Assembly: GCA_965226565.1 (NCBI GenBank)
Contig: CBDDDI010000004.1
Location: 682,001-746,000, forward strand
Reading direction: 5' to 3'
Length of the DNA: 64,000 nucleotides
Source of the DNA: SZUA-444 sp965226565
GTDB lineage: Bacteria; Bacillota; Clostridia; Oscillospirales; Ruminococcaceae
Each line of letters starts with the position of its first letter. Position 1 is the first letter of the stretch. Shown here piece by piece: positions 43,517-52,935 of this stretch. The notes beneath the pieces were generated by a model, which had not been told where the DNA came from, searched no databases, and was given only the letters and a program-made list of their open reading frames with translations. A program made the position numbers and the translations under genes.

Positions 43517-44719
43517 ATGAAGAGATTTTTAACACTCTGTTTGACATTAGTTATGTGTGTTTCTTTAGCTGCTTGTGGAGATTCATCTGAGACAGCTAAC
43601 ACAGGTGCTACTGTGAAACTTAAAGTTTGGTGTTCTAAAGAACAAGAAAAATTAACTAAAAACTTGTTAGAAGAGTTTAAAAAAGAAAACACAGATAAGA
43701 ATTATGATTTTAAAATAGGTATTGTAGGAGAAAACAATGCTCAAGCTAAAATCCAAGAAGATTCAAAAGCAGCAGCTGATGTTTTTGCTTTTGCTGGAGA
43801 CCATCTATATCCTTTGATTGATTCAGGATTCTTATATGAGATCACAAAAGATAAAGATGAAATTTCTAAAAATAATTTAGATTTCACAGTTGATGCTGCT
43901 ATCAGAGATGGCAAGCTGTATGCTTATCCAATTACTTCTGATAATGGATACATGATGTATTATGATAAGAGTGTATTCTCTGAAGAAGATGTTAAGTCAT
44001 TTGAAAAAATGCTTGAAGTTGCTCAATCTAAAGATAAAAAAGTACAAATGGATATAGGAAATGCTTGGTTTACTGCAGCTTTCTTTATCGGTAATGGATG
44101 TACAATTAAATTAGATGAAACTGGCAAAAAACAAATTGTTGACTTTAACAATGCAAAAGGTGTTGAAGCTGGTGAAGCAATTAAAGCTATTACTGCAAAT
44201 AAAGCTTATATAGCTGGTAATGATGAATTATTAACAGGTAATATTGGAAAAAATATTGCTGCTGGTATATCAGGAACTTGGGTTTCTGCAGCTATTAAAG
44301 AAAAATTAGGCGATAATTACGGTGTTGCTAAACTTCCAACAGTAAAAATGGGCGGAAAAGATGTACAACTAGGTAGTTTTGCTAGTGCTAAATTAATGGG
44401 TGTAAGTTCTCAAACAAAATATCCTTTAGAAGCTCTTGCTGTTGCAAATTATTTGACAACTGAAAAATCACAACTTGCAAGATATAAAGCTGTAGGTGCA
44501 GCTCCTTCAAATATTAAAGCCTCAGAAAATGCTGATGTAAAAGCTGATGTTACACTTGCAGCACTTGCTGAACAAGCTAAATTTGGTGTTGCACAAAAAG
44601 AAGTAACAGGAAATTTCTGGGTTCCTTTAGGTGGATTTGGAACAAAAATGATTAGCAAAAAATATGACAAGACAGTTAAAGAAGAATTAGATGGTGTAGT
44701 TGCTCAAATGCAAAAATAA
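43517..44719 (+). CDS. maltose/maltodextrin ABC transporter substrate-binding lipoprotein
   Basis: The precursor of 400 residues has lipobox LAAC (Cys20), so the protein is tethered outside the membrane. The mature part starts VKLKVWCSKEQEKLTKNLLEEFKKE, the beginning typical of solute-binding family 1 (MalE/MdxE), and later has AGISGTWVSAAIKEKLGDNYGVAKLPTV and a C-terminal helix pair. The genomic context (MalF- and MalG-type permeases, amylase, MalQ, phosphorylase) supports maltodextrin as ligand. AAGGAG lies 8 bases before the ATG. A stable hairpin lies between this gene and malF and may stabilise the upstream mRNA so that the binding protein is made in excess. Confidence 0.9.
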   Translation: MKRFLTLCLTLVMCVSLAACGDSSETANTGATVKLKVWCSKEQEKLTKNLLEEFKKENTDKNYDFKIGIVGENNAQAKIQEDSKAAADVFAFAGDHLYPLIDSGFLYEITKDKDEISKNNLDFTVDAAIRDGKLYAYPITSDNGYMMYYDKSVFSEEDVKSFEKMLEVAQSKDKKVQMDIGNAWFTAAFFIGNGCTIKLDETGKKQIVDFNNAKGVEAGEAIKAITANKAYIAGNDELLTGNIGKNIAAGISGTWVSAAIKEKLGDNYGVAKLPTVKMGGKDVQLGSFASAKLMGVSSQTKYPLEALAVANYLTTEKSQLARYKAVGAAPSNIKASENADVKADVTLAALAEQAKFGVAQKEVTGNFWVPLGGFGTKMISKKYDKTVKEELDGVVAQMQK

Positions 44720-44733
44720 TATGTAATATCTCT

Positions 44734-44766
44734 AACAGCTTGGAGTATGAATTACTTCAAGCTGTT
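44734..44766 (+). other. intercistronic stem-loop between malE-like and malF-like genes
   Basis: A 14-bp stem with a single G-T pair (44734-44747 with 44753-44766) and a 5-base loop. There is no T run after it, so it is more likely an RNA-processing or 3'-end-protecting element than a terminator. Confidence 0.7.
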
Positions 44767-44804
44767 TATAGGTTTTATAAATCTAGAAAAGGAGGCTGAA
44801 TAAT

Positions 44805-46283
44805 GTGACTTCTAAATCTTATAACTTAACGTTTTGGCAAAAATCAAGTCGTTTTTTTAGTAAATTACCTTCAGCTATAGTAAATGGAATAAAAAAGATT
44901 GTATCAGCAATATTTAAAGCAATAATAGCGTTTTTCTTAGGAATTGGACATTTTTTTCAAAAGTTTATTAAAGGTGACGTAAAAACTAAGATTTCATTTT
45001 TCATAATGGGTTTCGGGAATCTAGCTCGAGGCCAAATAATAAGAGGAATATTATTCCTTGGAGTTCAAGTTGGGTACATATTTTATATGATAAATATGGG
45101 TGGATTTTATTTATCTAAATTTGGCACATTAGGAACTGTTTTAAGAGAACGAGTACTTGATAAGGACCTAGGGATTTATTTATATAAAGATGGAGATAGT
45201 TCTATCAAAATCTTACTTTTCGGTGTAGTTTCAATAGCAATTTGTATTGCGTTTATAGCTGTGTATGTTATTAATGTTTGCTCATCATATAAAGCTGAAC
45301 AAACACTTAAAAAAGGTGAAAAATTACCTAGATTCAAAGATGATATAGGTTCATTACTTAATGAAAAATTTCATATTACAATGCTGTCTATACCAACATT
45401 AATGGTTACAGCATTTACTATATTGCCAATTATATTTATGATATGCATGGCATTTACAAACTTTGATAAAGCACATCAACCTCCAGGAAATTTATTTACT
45501 TGGACAGGTTTTGATACATTTCATAATATGTTTTCTGGTAATCCATTTATAGCGAAATCTTTTGGAGGCATTTTAGCATGGACACTTGTATGGGCTGTAT
45601 TTGCAACCTTCACAAACTACATATTTGGTATAATACTTGCTATGCTTATTAACAAAAAAGGTATTAAGCTTAAAGGAATGTGGAGAACAATATTTGTAAT
45701 TACAATTGCTGTTCCGCAATTTGTTACATTAATGCTTATGTCAAAATTCCTTGATGACAATGGTGGATTAAATGCATTGTTAATTCAGTTAGGTTTAATT
45801 AGTGAGCCTATAAAATTTCTTACAAGTACGGCTCTTGCGAGAGTTACAGTAATAGTAGTTAATATGTGGGTTGGTATTCCACATACAATGCTTATAACAA
45901 CAGGTATTCTTATGAATATTCCAGAAGATATGTATGAAAGTGCAAGAATTGATGGAGCTGGACCACTTAAAATATTTTCAAAAATCACACTTCCATATAT
46001 GTTGTTTGTAACAACACCTCATTTGATAACACAATTTGTTGGTAATATTAATAACTTTAATCTTATTTATTTCTTATCAGGAGGAGGACCTGTAATGGGC
46101 AACCTTTACCAAGCGGGAGATACAGACTTATTGGTTACATGGTTATACAAACTAAGTATACAATTCCAAGATTACAACTTAGCTTCAGCAGTTGGTATTA
46201 TAATATTTATAATAACTGCTACATTCTCATTAATTTCGTATAATCTTTCTGCATCTTCTCGAAAGGAGGGCCAATTCTCATGA
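44805..46283 (+). CDS. maltodextrin ABC transporter permease, MalF-like
   Basis: This 492-residue permease has a basic N-terminal region with amphipathic segments (residues 1-60), two early membrane segments (about 80-100 and 133-160) and then the transport core from about 195 with six further segments. The coupling-helix motif EAA is present as DMYESARIDGAGPLKIFSKITLPYM, the site that docks on the ATPase. The extended N-terminus is normal for MalF/MdxF. The start is GTG with GGAGG nine bases upstream; the overlapping ATG at 44803 is followed at once by TGA and cannot be used. The ATPase subunit is not encoded here. Confidence 0.9.
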   Translation: MTSKSYNLTFWQKSSRFFSKLPSAIVNGIKKIVSAIFKAIIAFFLGIGHFFQKFIKGDVKTKISFFIMGFGNLARGQIIRGILFLGVQVGYIFYMINMGGFYLSKFGTLGTVLRERVLDKDLGIYLYKDGDSSIKILLFGVVSIAICIAFIAVYVINVCSSYKAEQTLKKGEKLPRFKDDIGSLLNEKFHITMLSIPTLMVTAFTILPIIFMICMAFTNFDKAHQPPGNLFTWTGFDTFHNMFSGNPFIAKSFGGILAWTLVWAVFATFTNYIFGIILAMLINKKGIKLKGMWRTIFVITIAVPQFVTLMLMSKFLDDNGGLNALLIQLGLISEPIKFLTSTALARVTVIVVNMWVGIPHTMLITTGILMNIPEDMYESARIDGAGPLKIFSKITLPYMLFVTTPHLITQFVGNINNFNLIYFLSGGGPVMGNLYQAGDTDLLVTWLYKLSIQFQDYNLASAVGIIIFIITATFSLISYNLSASSRKEGQFS

Positions 46284-47137
46284 TAAAAGGCTATAGATTA
46301 AAACGTTCTATTACAAATACATTTGTGTATATTGTTTTAGGAGTATTATCAATAATTTGGCTTTTTCCTATAGTATGGCTAATATTATTTTCATTTAATG
46401 CTGATCCTAATCCATATAGTTCTCATGCAATTCCTCAAGAATGGACTTTAAATAACTATATTGATTTATTTACTAAAACAGATTTGTTTAATTTTCCACA
46501 ATGGTTTTTAAATACATTGTTTGTTGCAACTGTATGTTGTATTTTATCAACATTTTTCACTTTGGCAACAAGTTATTCTTTTAGTAGACTTAGATTTAAA
46601 TCAAGAAAAAAATTCTTAAATGTAACTTTAATACTTGGAATGTTTCCAGGATTTATGAGTATGATAGCAATATATCATATGCTTAAAGAAATTTTAGGTT
46701 TAGAGCAAAGTTTATTAGCGTTGATATTAGTTTATTCAGGTGGAGCTGGTTTGAATTATTTTATATCAAAAGGATTTTTTGATACAATTCCAATAGCTCT
46801 TGATGAAGCAGCAACGCTTGATGGAGCATCTAGAAATCAAATTTTCTGGAGAATTACTTTGCCAATGTCCAAACCAATTGTTATTTATACTGCGTTAACA
46901 GCTTTTATGGCTCCATGGCTTGATTTCATTTTTGCTTCAGTTATAATGAAAGATAAGTATGATTCATATACTGTTGCGGTTGGTATGTTCGAGATGATAA
47001 CAAGAGAAAATATTTCGTATTATTTTGCACAATTCTGTGCGGCTGGTGTTATTGTTGCTATTCCAATATCTATTTTGTTTATTATTATGCAAAGATTTTA
47101 TGTTGATGGAATTGTCGGCGGTGCAGTTAAGGGCTAA
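46280..47137 (+). CDS. maltodextrin ABC transporter permease, MalG-like
   Basis: The 285-residue inner-membrane permease has six predicted membrane segments, a periplasmic-side loop after the first, and the EAA motif ALDEAATLDGASRNQIFWRITLPMSKP. It overlaps the malF-like stop by four bases (ATGA). The C-terminus ends in YVDGIVGGAVKG, the standard end of this family, where the tail can reach into the MalK dimer. It forms the heterodimeric channel with the preceding protein. Confidence 0.92.
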   Translation: MIKGYRLKRSITNTFVYIVLGVLSIIWLFPIVWLILFSFNADPNPYSSHAIPQEWTLNNYIDLFTKTDLFNFPQWFLNTLFVATVCCILSTFFTLATSYSFSRLRFKSRKKFLNVTLILGMFPGFMSMIAIYHMLKEILGLEQSLLALILVYSGGAGLNYFISKGFFDTIPIALDEAATLDGASRNQIFWRITLPMSKPIVIYTALTAFMAPWLDFIFASVIMKDKYDSYTVAVGMFEMITRENISYYFAQFCAAGVIVAIPISILFIIMQRFYVDGIVGGAVKG

Positions 47138-47149
47138 TTTAAATTGTTC

Positions 47150-47184
47150 TTTATGGCTAACAAAATTGTTTTGTTAGCCATAAA
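47150..47184 (+). other. intercistronic stem-loop between malG-like gene and amylase gene
   Basis: A perfect 16-bp stem (47150-47165 with 47169-47184) with only a 3-base loop TTG. No T run follows (TTATGC), so read-through is expected; it may separate the stability of transporter and enzyme mRNA segments. Confidence 0.7.
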
Positions 47185-47211
47185 TTATGCTATAGTATTT
47201 TGGAGGATTTT

Positions 47212-48855
47212 ATGAAGAAATTACTTGCGTTAGTTATATGTTCTGTGTTAATATTAACATCTTGTGGAAATAGTAATAATACTCAGTCAACATCAGTTAA
47301 TGTAGTTGGAAAAGGAACTCCTGTTTCAATAGATGATAATTACAAAAATTATTATGAAATTTATGTTGGTGGATTTTATGATTCTAATAATGATGGAATT
47401 GGAGATTTAAATGGTATCACAGAAAAACTTTCATATTTAAATGATGGTGATGATTCAACTACTGATGACTTAGGAATTGATGGTATTTGGTTAATGCCTA
47501 TTATGCCTTCTGATACATATCATAAATATGATGTAAATGATTATTATAAAATTGATTCTGACTATGGCACTATGGATGATTTTGATAAATTAGTTGAGGA
47601 GTGTAATAATAGAGGTATTGATTTAATATTAGATCTTGTTTTAAATCATACTTCAATAAAGCATTCTTGGTTTAAATCTGCTAGTGAAAGTCTTAAACAT
47701 TTTAATTGTGGACAAGCACAATGTATTTATGAAGATTTGTGTCCAGAGCATAATAAATATTGTGATTATTATATGTTTTCTGATGAAATTGAATCTGGTG
47801 TTAAACAACACCAAGTTAATGGTACTAAATGGTACTATGAAGGACAGTTTTGGGATCAAATGCCTGATTTAAATCTTGATAATGAGGATTTAAGAAAAGA
47901 AATATTAGATATTGCAAAATTTTGGCTCGATAAAGGTATAAAAGGTTTTAGACTTGATGCTACAACTCATTTTTATAGAGAAAATGAAACAGAAAATACT
48001 AAGTTTTTAAATTGGTTTTACAAAGAATTAAAGAAAATTAAAGAAGATGTTTATCTTGTAGGTGAAGCATGGACTGACTATAGCACAATTTACAATATGT
48101 ATGAAAGTAAATTACCAAGTTTTTTTAACTTCCCATTTTCTCAATCTTCTGGTAATATAATAAGAGCGATAAATTCAAATGAGGGTTACGATTTAGCAAA
48201 AAAGATACAAAACAATCAACAAGAAATGTGTAAATCAAACAAAAATGCTATTGATGCTGTATTCCTTACAAATCATGATAATGCAAGAAGTGCTGGTGCA
48301 TTAGCACGAGAACTTGAAAAAGAAAAAATGGCAGCAGCTTTATATATGATGATGCCAGGAAATTCTTTTATGTATTATGGAGAAGAAATAGGAATGTTAG
48401 GATCTGGTTGTGATGAAAATTTACGTCAACCATTTGTTTGGTCAGTAAAAGATAAAAAAGGAATTTGTACTCCTGTTGCAGGCTCTTCTAATGAGGAGAC
48501 ATATGAAAAAGGTTTAGATGAACATTTAAAAGATAATAATTCGCTTGTAAATTATTATAAACAAATTATTAGAATTAAAAATCTAAATCCAGAGATTGCA
48601 AGAGGCAGTGTAACTGCAATTGACACTGGTGAAAATTTTGTATGTGCTTATCAATCAGAGTACAATGGCAAAAAAGTTTATGTTATACATAATCTTGCCA
48701 ACAAAGAAAATACAAAAAACGTAACGCTTGAACATAATTTATTTGGAAATAGTGAAGTAGAAGCGTATCTTTCTGTGAAAAATGAAAACTATAAAATTGA
48801 GAACGGAAAAATTACACTTCCTTCGTATTCAACTATAATTTTAAAAGAAAAATAG
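47212..48855 (+). CDS. GH13 alpha-amylase, lipoprotein
   Basis: The 547-residue precursor has lipobox LTSC (Cys18) and a GH13 catalytic barrel, so it hydrolyses alpha-1,4-glucans at the outer cell surface. Family regions: DGIWLMPIMPSDTYHKYDV, region I DLVLNHTS, region II GFRLDATTHF with nucleophile Asp249, region III VGEAW with acid/base Glu285, and region IV TNHDNAR with Asp356. A small beta-sandwich C domain ends the protein. The start 47212 has GGAGG upstream; a TTG at 47200 overlaps the RBS. It would supply maltodextrins to the ABC transporter encoded just before it. A cysteine-rich loop (residues 166-186) resembles a metal or disulfide-stabilised insertion. Confidence 0.94.
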   Translation: MKKLLALVICSVLILTSCGNSNNTQSTSVNVVGKGTPVSIDDNYKNYYEIYVGGFYDSNNDGIGDLNGITEKLSYLNDGDDSTTDDLGIDGIWLMPIMPSDTYHKYDVNDYYKIDSDYGTMDDFDKLVEECNNRGIDLILDLVLNHTSIKHSWFKSASESLKHFNCGQAQCIYEDLCPEHNKYCDYYMFSDEIESGVKQHQVNGTKWYYEGQFWDQMPDLNLDNEDLRKEILDIAKFWLDKGIKGFRLDATTHFYRENETENTKFLNWFYKELKKIKEDVYLVGEAWTDYSTIYNMYESKLPSFFNFPFSQSSGNIIRAINSNEGYDLAKKIQNNQQEMCKSNKNAIDAVFLTNHDNARSAGALARELEKEKMAAALYMMMPGNSFMYYGEEIGMLGSGCDENLRQPFVWSVKDKKGICTPVAGSSNEETYEKGLDEHLKDNNSLVNYYKQIIRIKNLNPEIARGSVTAIDTGENFVCAYQSEYNGKKVYVIHNLANKENTKNVTLEHNLFGNSEVEAYLSVKNENYKIENGKITLPSYSTIILKEK

Positions 48856-48870
48856 TAAGGTGGTATTAAT

Positions 48871-50391
48871 ATGGGAAAAAGCGACGTTAAAAATGATGTT
48901 ACAATTGAAAACAATATTAAAAAAGTAAGAGACGCAGGTATTTTATTGCCTATTTCTAGTTTGCCTTCTAAATATGGTATTGGTAATTTAGGAAAAGAAG
49001 CTTATGATTTCGTTGATTATTTAGTAGAGTGTGGACAATCTGTATGGCAAATACTACCTATTGGTCCAACAAGTTTTGGTGATAGTCCTTATCAATCATT
49101 TTCAGCTTTTGCTGGTAATCCTTATTTTATTGATTTAGATAAATTAATAGAAGAAAAAATGCTTACAAAAGAAGATGTAGACGCTTATGAATGGGGCGAT
49201 GATGAAAGTGATATTAAATACGATATAATTTATGAAAATAGATTTAAAGTATTAAGAAAAGCATTTTCAAATTTTAAAGAGTCTAAAGAATATACTGAGT
49301 TTTGTAAAGAGAATAAATATTGGCTTGATGATTATAGTTTATATATGTCTATAAAAGCTACTTTCGATAATAAAAGTTGGCTTGAATGGGATGACGATAT
49401 TAGATTATATAAAAAAGAAGCAGTTGAGAAATATAGAAAAGAACTTAAAAATGATATTGATTTTTGGAATTTCATTCAGTTTAAATTCTATGAGCAATGG
49501 TATAAACTTAAAGAGTATGCTAACAAAAATGGAATTAAAATCATTGGAGATATTCCGATTTATGTTTCAATGGATTCAGCTGATACTTGGGCAACTTATG
49601 ATCAATTTTTATTAGACGAAGATCATAAACCAACTGTTGTTGCTGGTTGTCCACCGGATGGTTTTTCTGCTGATGGTCAATTATGGGGAAATTCTATATA
49701 TGACTGGGAAGAAATGAAAAAAGACAATTTTGAATGGTGGAGAAAACGTACTGCGTTTAGTGCTACTATTTATGATGTGATAAGAATTGACCATTTTATA
49801 GGAATTGTAAGATACTACACTATTCCTGCTGAAGATACTACAGCGAAAAACGGAAAGTTCTGTAGAGGTCCAGGAGCTGATCTACTTAAAGTTATAGATG
49901 AAGCTAGAGGAGAAACAGGAATTATTGCAGAAGATTTAGGATTTATTGTTGATGAAGTAGCAAAATTTATTAAAGAATCTGGTTATCCAGGTATGAAAAT
50001 TTTGCAACATGCTTTTAATGATGATACTACTAATGAGCATCTGCCAATTAACTATGAACCAAACTATTGTGTATACCTTGGAACACATGATAATGATACA
50101 ATGGTCGAAATAATAAATAACTTGACAGAAAAGTCAAAAAAGTTTATGATGAGTTATCTAAACATTGATAATATGAATAATGTTGTATGGGATTTAATTA
50201 GAGCTGCTTATGCTAGTGTTGCTAATCTTGCTGTTATACAAATGCAAGATATTTTGGAACTTGATAATTCAGCTAGAATGAACGTTCCTGCTACTGTAGG
50301 AATCAACTGGAGATGGAGAGTTACTAAATCTCAAATGACAGATGATATTGCTAAAAAACTTAAGTCATTATCAGTGACTTATGGAAGATAG
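48871..50391 (+). CDS. malQ: 4-alpha-glucanotransferase
   Basis: MalQ (amylomaltase, GH77) moves glucan chains between maltodextrins, releasing glucose and making longer chains for the phosphorylase. The 506-residue product has the GH77 motifs GPTSFGDSPYQSFSAFAGNP, the nucleophile Asp in VIRIDHFIGIVRYY, the acid/base Glu in IIAEDLGFI, and the third Asp in LGTHDNDTM. An extra hydrophilic N-terminus of about 20 residues precedes the usual start. It lies 15 bases after the amylase gene, with AAGGTGGT as RBS. The enzyme is cytoplasmic, so it acts after import. Confidence 0.96.
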   Translation: MGKSDVKNDVTIENNIKKVRDAGILLPISSLPSKYGIGNLGKEAYDFVDYLVECGQSVWQILPIGPTSFGDSPYQSFSAFAGNPYFIDLDKLIEEKMLTKEDVDAYEWGDDESDIKYDIIYENRFKVLRKAFSNFKESKEYTEFCKENKYWLDDYSLYMSIKATFDNKSWLEWDDDIRLYKKEAVEKYRKELKNDIDFWNFIQFKFYEQWYKLKEYANKNGIKIIGDIPIYVSMDSADTWATYDQFLLDEDHKPTVVAGCPPDGFSADGQLWGNSIYDWEEMKKDNFEWWRKRTAFSATIYDVIRIDHFIGIVRYYTIPAEDTTAKNGKFCRGPGADLLKVIDEARGETGIIAEDLGFIVDEVAKFIKESGYPGMKILQHAFNDDTTNEHLPINYEPNYCVYLGTHDNDTMVEIINNLTEKSKKFMMSYLNIDNMNNVVWDLIRAAYASVANLAVIQMQDILELDNSARMNVPATVGINWRWRVTKSQMTDDIAKKLKSLSVTYGR

Positions 50392-50427
50392 AACTATAAT
50401 AGAGGATAATAACTTATGGAGGTTTTT

Positions 50428-52764
50428 ATGAAGTCAAATTTTAAAAAGGATATTTGTTCAATTTTAGAAATGGACTATGGTAAATCTGTAGAAAATGCTA
50501 CAACAACTGAGATTTATAATGCTGTTTCTAAATCTGCTATGAATCAAATGAGAAAAAACCAAATTGAATTGCCAGAAAAGAAAACAGCTTGCTATTTTTC
50601 TGCTGAATTTTTAATTGGTCGTTTGGTTTACAGTAATTTGTTGAATCTTGGACTAATTGAAGAAACAAAAGAGTTTTTAGAAGAGAATGGTCTTGATATT
50701 AACATTTTTGAAGATGTTGAAGATAATGCTCTTGGTAATGGTGGTCTTGGTAGACTTGCAGCTTGTTTCTTAGATAGTGCTGCTTCACAAAACATTCCAC
50801 TTAATGGTTATGGAATTAGATATAAATACGGTATCTTTAAACAATATTTTGAAGATGGTTTACAAAAAGAAATTCCTGATAACTGGCAACGTTTTGGTGA
50901 TCCTTGGTCTGTTAAAAGAGAAGATAAGGCTGTAGTTGTTGAATTTGCTGATCAAAAAGTTATTGCTATGCCTTATGACACTCCTGTAATTGGTTACAAA
51001 AACAATGTTGCTAATGTTCTTCGTTTATATGAAGCACAATCTTTTGAAAGTTTTGATTTTGATCTATTTAATGAACAAAAATATGATAAAGCATTTGCTG
51101 AGAAAAACAGTGCAGAAGCTATTTCAGCTGTTTTATATCCAAATGATGATACTGATAAAGGTAAGAAATTAAGAATTAAACAACAATATTTCTTTGTTTC
51201 TGCTGCTTTACAAAATATTCTTGCTGATTTTAAAGCTGAAAATGGAGATAAATTTAACAAACTTCCTGAATATTTTGCTATTCAATTAAATGATACACAT
51301 CCTGTTGTTGCTATTCCTGAACTTATCAGATTGCTTCAATTAGAAGGTGTTTCATACGCTAAAGCATTCCAAATTGTTAGAAAAACTTTTGCTTACACTA
51401 ACCATACTATTATGGCTGAGGCTCTTGAAAAATGGAATGTTAAACTATTTAAATCAGTTCTTCCAAACATCTATAAAATCATTGTTAAAATCAATAAAAC
51501 TCTTGAAAAAGAGCTTGATACTTTAGGTGTAAAAGAAGATGACAAAGAACAATACAGAATTATTTCTGATAATCTAATTTACATGGCGAGACTTGCTATA
51601 TTCGGCACATTCTCAACAAATGGTGTTGCTCAAATTCATACAGAAATTTTGAAAGATTCAACTATTTCTGAATGGTATAAGCTATATCCAGAAAAAATTA
51701 ATAACAAAACTAATGGTATTACACAAAGAAGATGGCTTGCGTTATCAAATCCTCAACTTTCAAAATTCATTACTGATAAAATTGGTGATGCTTGGACAAC
51801 TGAGCTTGATGAACTTAAAAAGCTTGAAAAATTTGTTAATGACGAAGAAGTTATTAGTGAATTTGCAAATATTAAGAAAATCAAAAAACAAGAACTTGTT
51901 GAATATATTGAAAAACATGAAGGCAGAACTATTGATTCAGAAAGTATTTTTGATATTCAAATTAAGAGACTTCATGAGTATAAGAGACAACTTATGAATG
52001 CATTGTCTATTATTTATATTTATCTTGGTATTAAAGATGGCTCAATTAAGGACTTTAATCCAACAACATTTATCTTTGGTGCTAAATCAGCTCCTGGTTA
52101 CTGGAGAGCTAAAGCTATTATTAAGCTAATTAATGAAATAGCTAAAAAAGTTTCTGAAGATGAAGAAGTTAAGGACAAGCTATCTGTTATATTTGTTCAA
52201 AACTACAATGTTTCTTATGCTGAAAAATTAACTCCAGCTGCTGATATTTCTGAGCAAATTTCAACAGCAGGTACTGAAGCTTCTGGTACTGGTAACATGA
52301 AGTTTATGCTTAATGGTGCTGTTACTCTTGGAACATTTGATGGTGCTAATGTTGAAATTGTTGAACAAGCTGGTGAAGAAAACAATTACATCTTTGGTGC
52401 TAGAGTTGATGAAATTGAGAAAATTTCTAAAACTTATGATCCTAAGGAAATTTACAAGAAAAATAAAGCTATCAAGAGAGCTATTGATACACTTATAGAT
52501 GGTACTTTTGATGATGGAGATAGTGGTTTATTCAAAGACTTGCATACTTGTCTTCTTGAAAAAACATATAATAATGCTGATAATTATTATACTCTATATG
52601 ATTTTGAAAGCTATGTTGAAGCTAAACTTAGAGCTAACAAAGATTATGCTGATAAATCTATGTTTACTAAAAAATGCTTTATGAATACTTGTAATGCAGG
52701 TAAATTCTCAAGTGATAGAACTATTAAACAATATGCTGATGAAATCTGGTTTAAAAAAGCATAA
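50428..52764 (+). CDS. glgP: glycogen/maltodextrin phosphorylase
   Basis: This GT35 enzyme cleaves terminal alpha-1,4-linked glucose from maltodextrin or glycogen with phosphate, giving glucose-1-phosphate. The 778-residue product includes the GNGGLGRLAACFLDS motif, the NDTHP block, and the PLP-binding lysine Lys625 in EASGTGNMKFMLNGA. The start at 50428 lies 5 bases after GGAGG; the ATG at 50416 overlaps that RBS. It closes the maltodextrin operon, with a terminator after it. No glycogen-synthesis genes (glgA, glgC) are present in the window, so maltodextrin rather than stored glycogen is the natural substrate here, although both are possible. Confidence 0.95.
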   Translation: MKSNFKKDICSILEMDYGKSVENATTTEIYNAVSKSAMNQMRKNQIELPEKKTACYFSAEFLIGRLVYSNLLNLGLIEETKEFLEENGLDINIFEDVEDNALGNGGLGRLAACFLDSAASQNIPLNGYGIRYKYGIFKQYFEDGLQKEIPDNWQRFGDPWSVKREDKAVVVEFADQKVIAMPYDTPVIGYKNNVANVLRLYEAQSFESFDFDLFNEQKYDKAFAEKNSAEAISAVLYPNDDTDKGKKLRIKQQYFFVSAALQNILADFKAENGDKFNKLPEYFAIQLNDTHPVVAIPELIRLLQLEGVSYAKAFQIVRKTFAYTNHTIMAEALEKWNVKLFKSVLPNIYKIIVKINKTLEKELDTLGVKEDDKEQYRIISDNLIYMARLAIFGTFSTNGVAQIHTEILKDSTISEWYKLYPEKINNKTNGITQRRWLALSNPQLSKFITDKIGDAWTTELDELKKLEKFVNDEEVISEFANIKKIKKQELVEYIEKHEGRTIDSESIFDIQIKRLHEYKRQLMNALSIIYIYLGIKDGSIKDFNPTTFIFGAKSAPGYWRAKAIIKLINEIAKKVSEDEEVKDKLSVIFVQNYNVSYAEKLTPAADISEQISTAGTEASGTGNMKFMLNGAVTLGTFDGANVEIVEQAGEENNYIFGARVDEIEKISKTYDPKEIYKKNKAIKRAIDTLIDGTFDDGDSGLFKDLHTCLLEKTYNNADNYYTLYDFESYVEAKLRANKDYADKSMFTKKCFMNTCNAGKFSSDRTIKQYADEIWFKKA

Positions 52765-52776
52765 TAATTTATTAAT

Positions 52777-52810
52777 AAAGAGTCTTCAATTTTGAAGGCT
52801 CTTTTATTTT
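52777..52810 (+). terminator. intrinsic terminator after glgP
   Basis: A stem of about 13 bp with a wobble pair (52777-52789 with 52792-52804, tight loop) followed by T-rich sequence. Confidence 0.75.
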
Positions 52811-52935
52811 TAAAAATCCAAATTAATAAAATATTAATTATTAAATCATATATTTTTATTTATACATAATATTTGCTTGTGTTTTTTTGTAGATACTATT
52901 ATAATAATTATTATAAATATAGTTGGGGGAAAAAT

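Noticed and set aside
50990..52684. Several open frames inside glgP in other frames
   Set aside because: They follow from the low-GC codon use of glgP and have no ribosome sites or family features.
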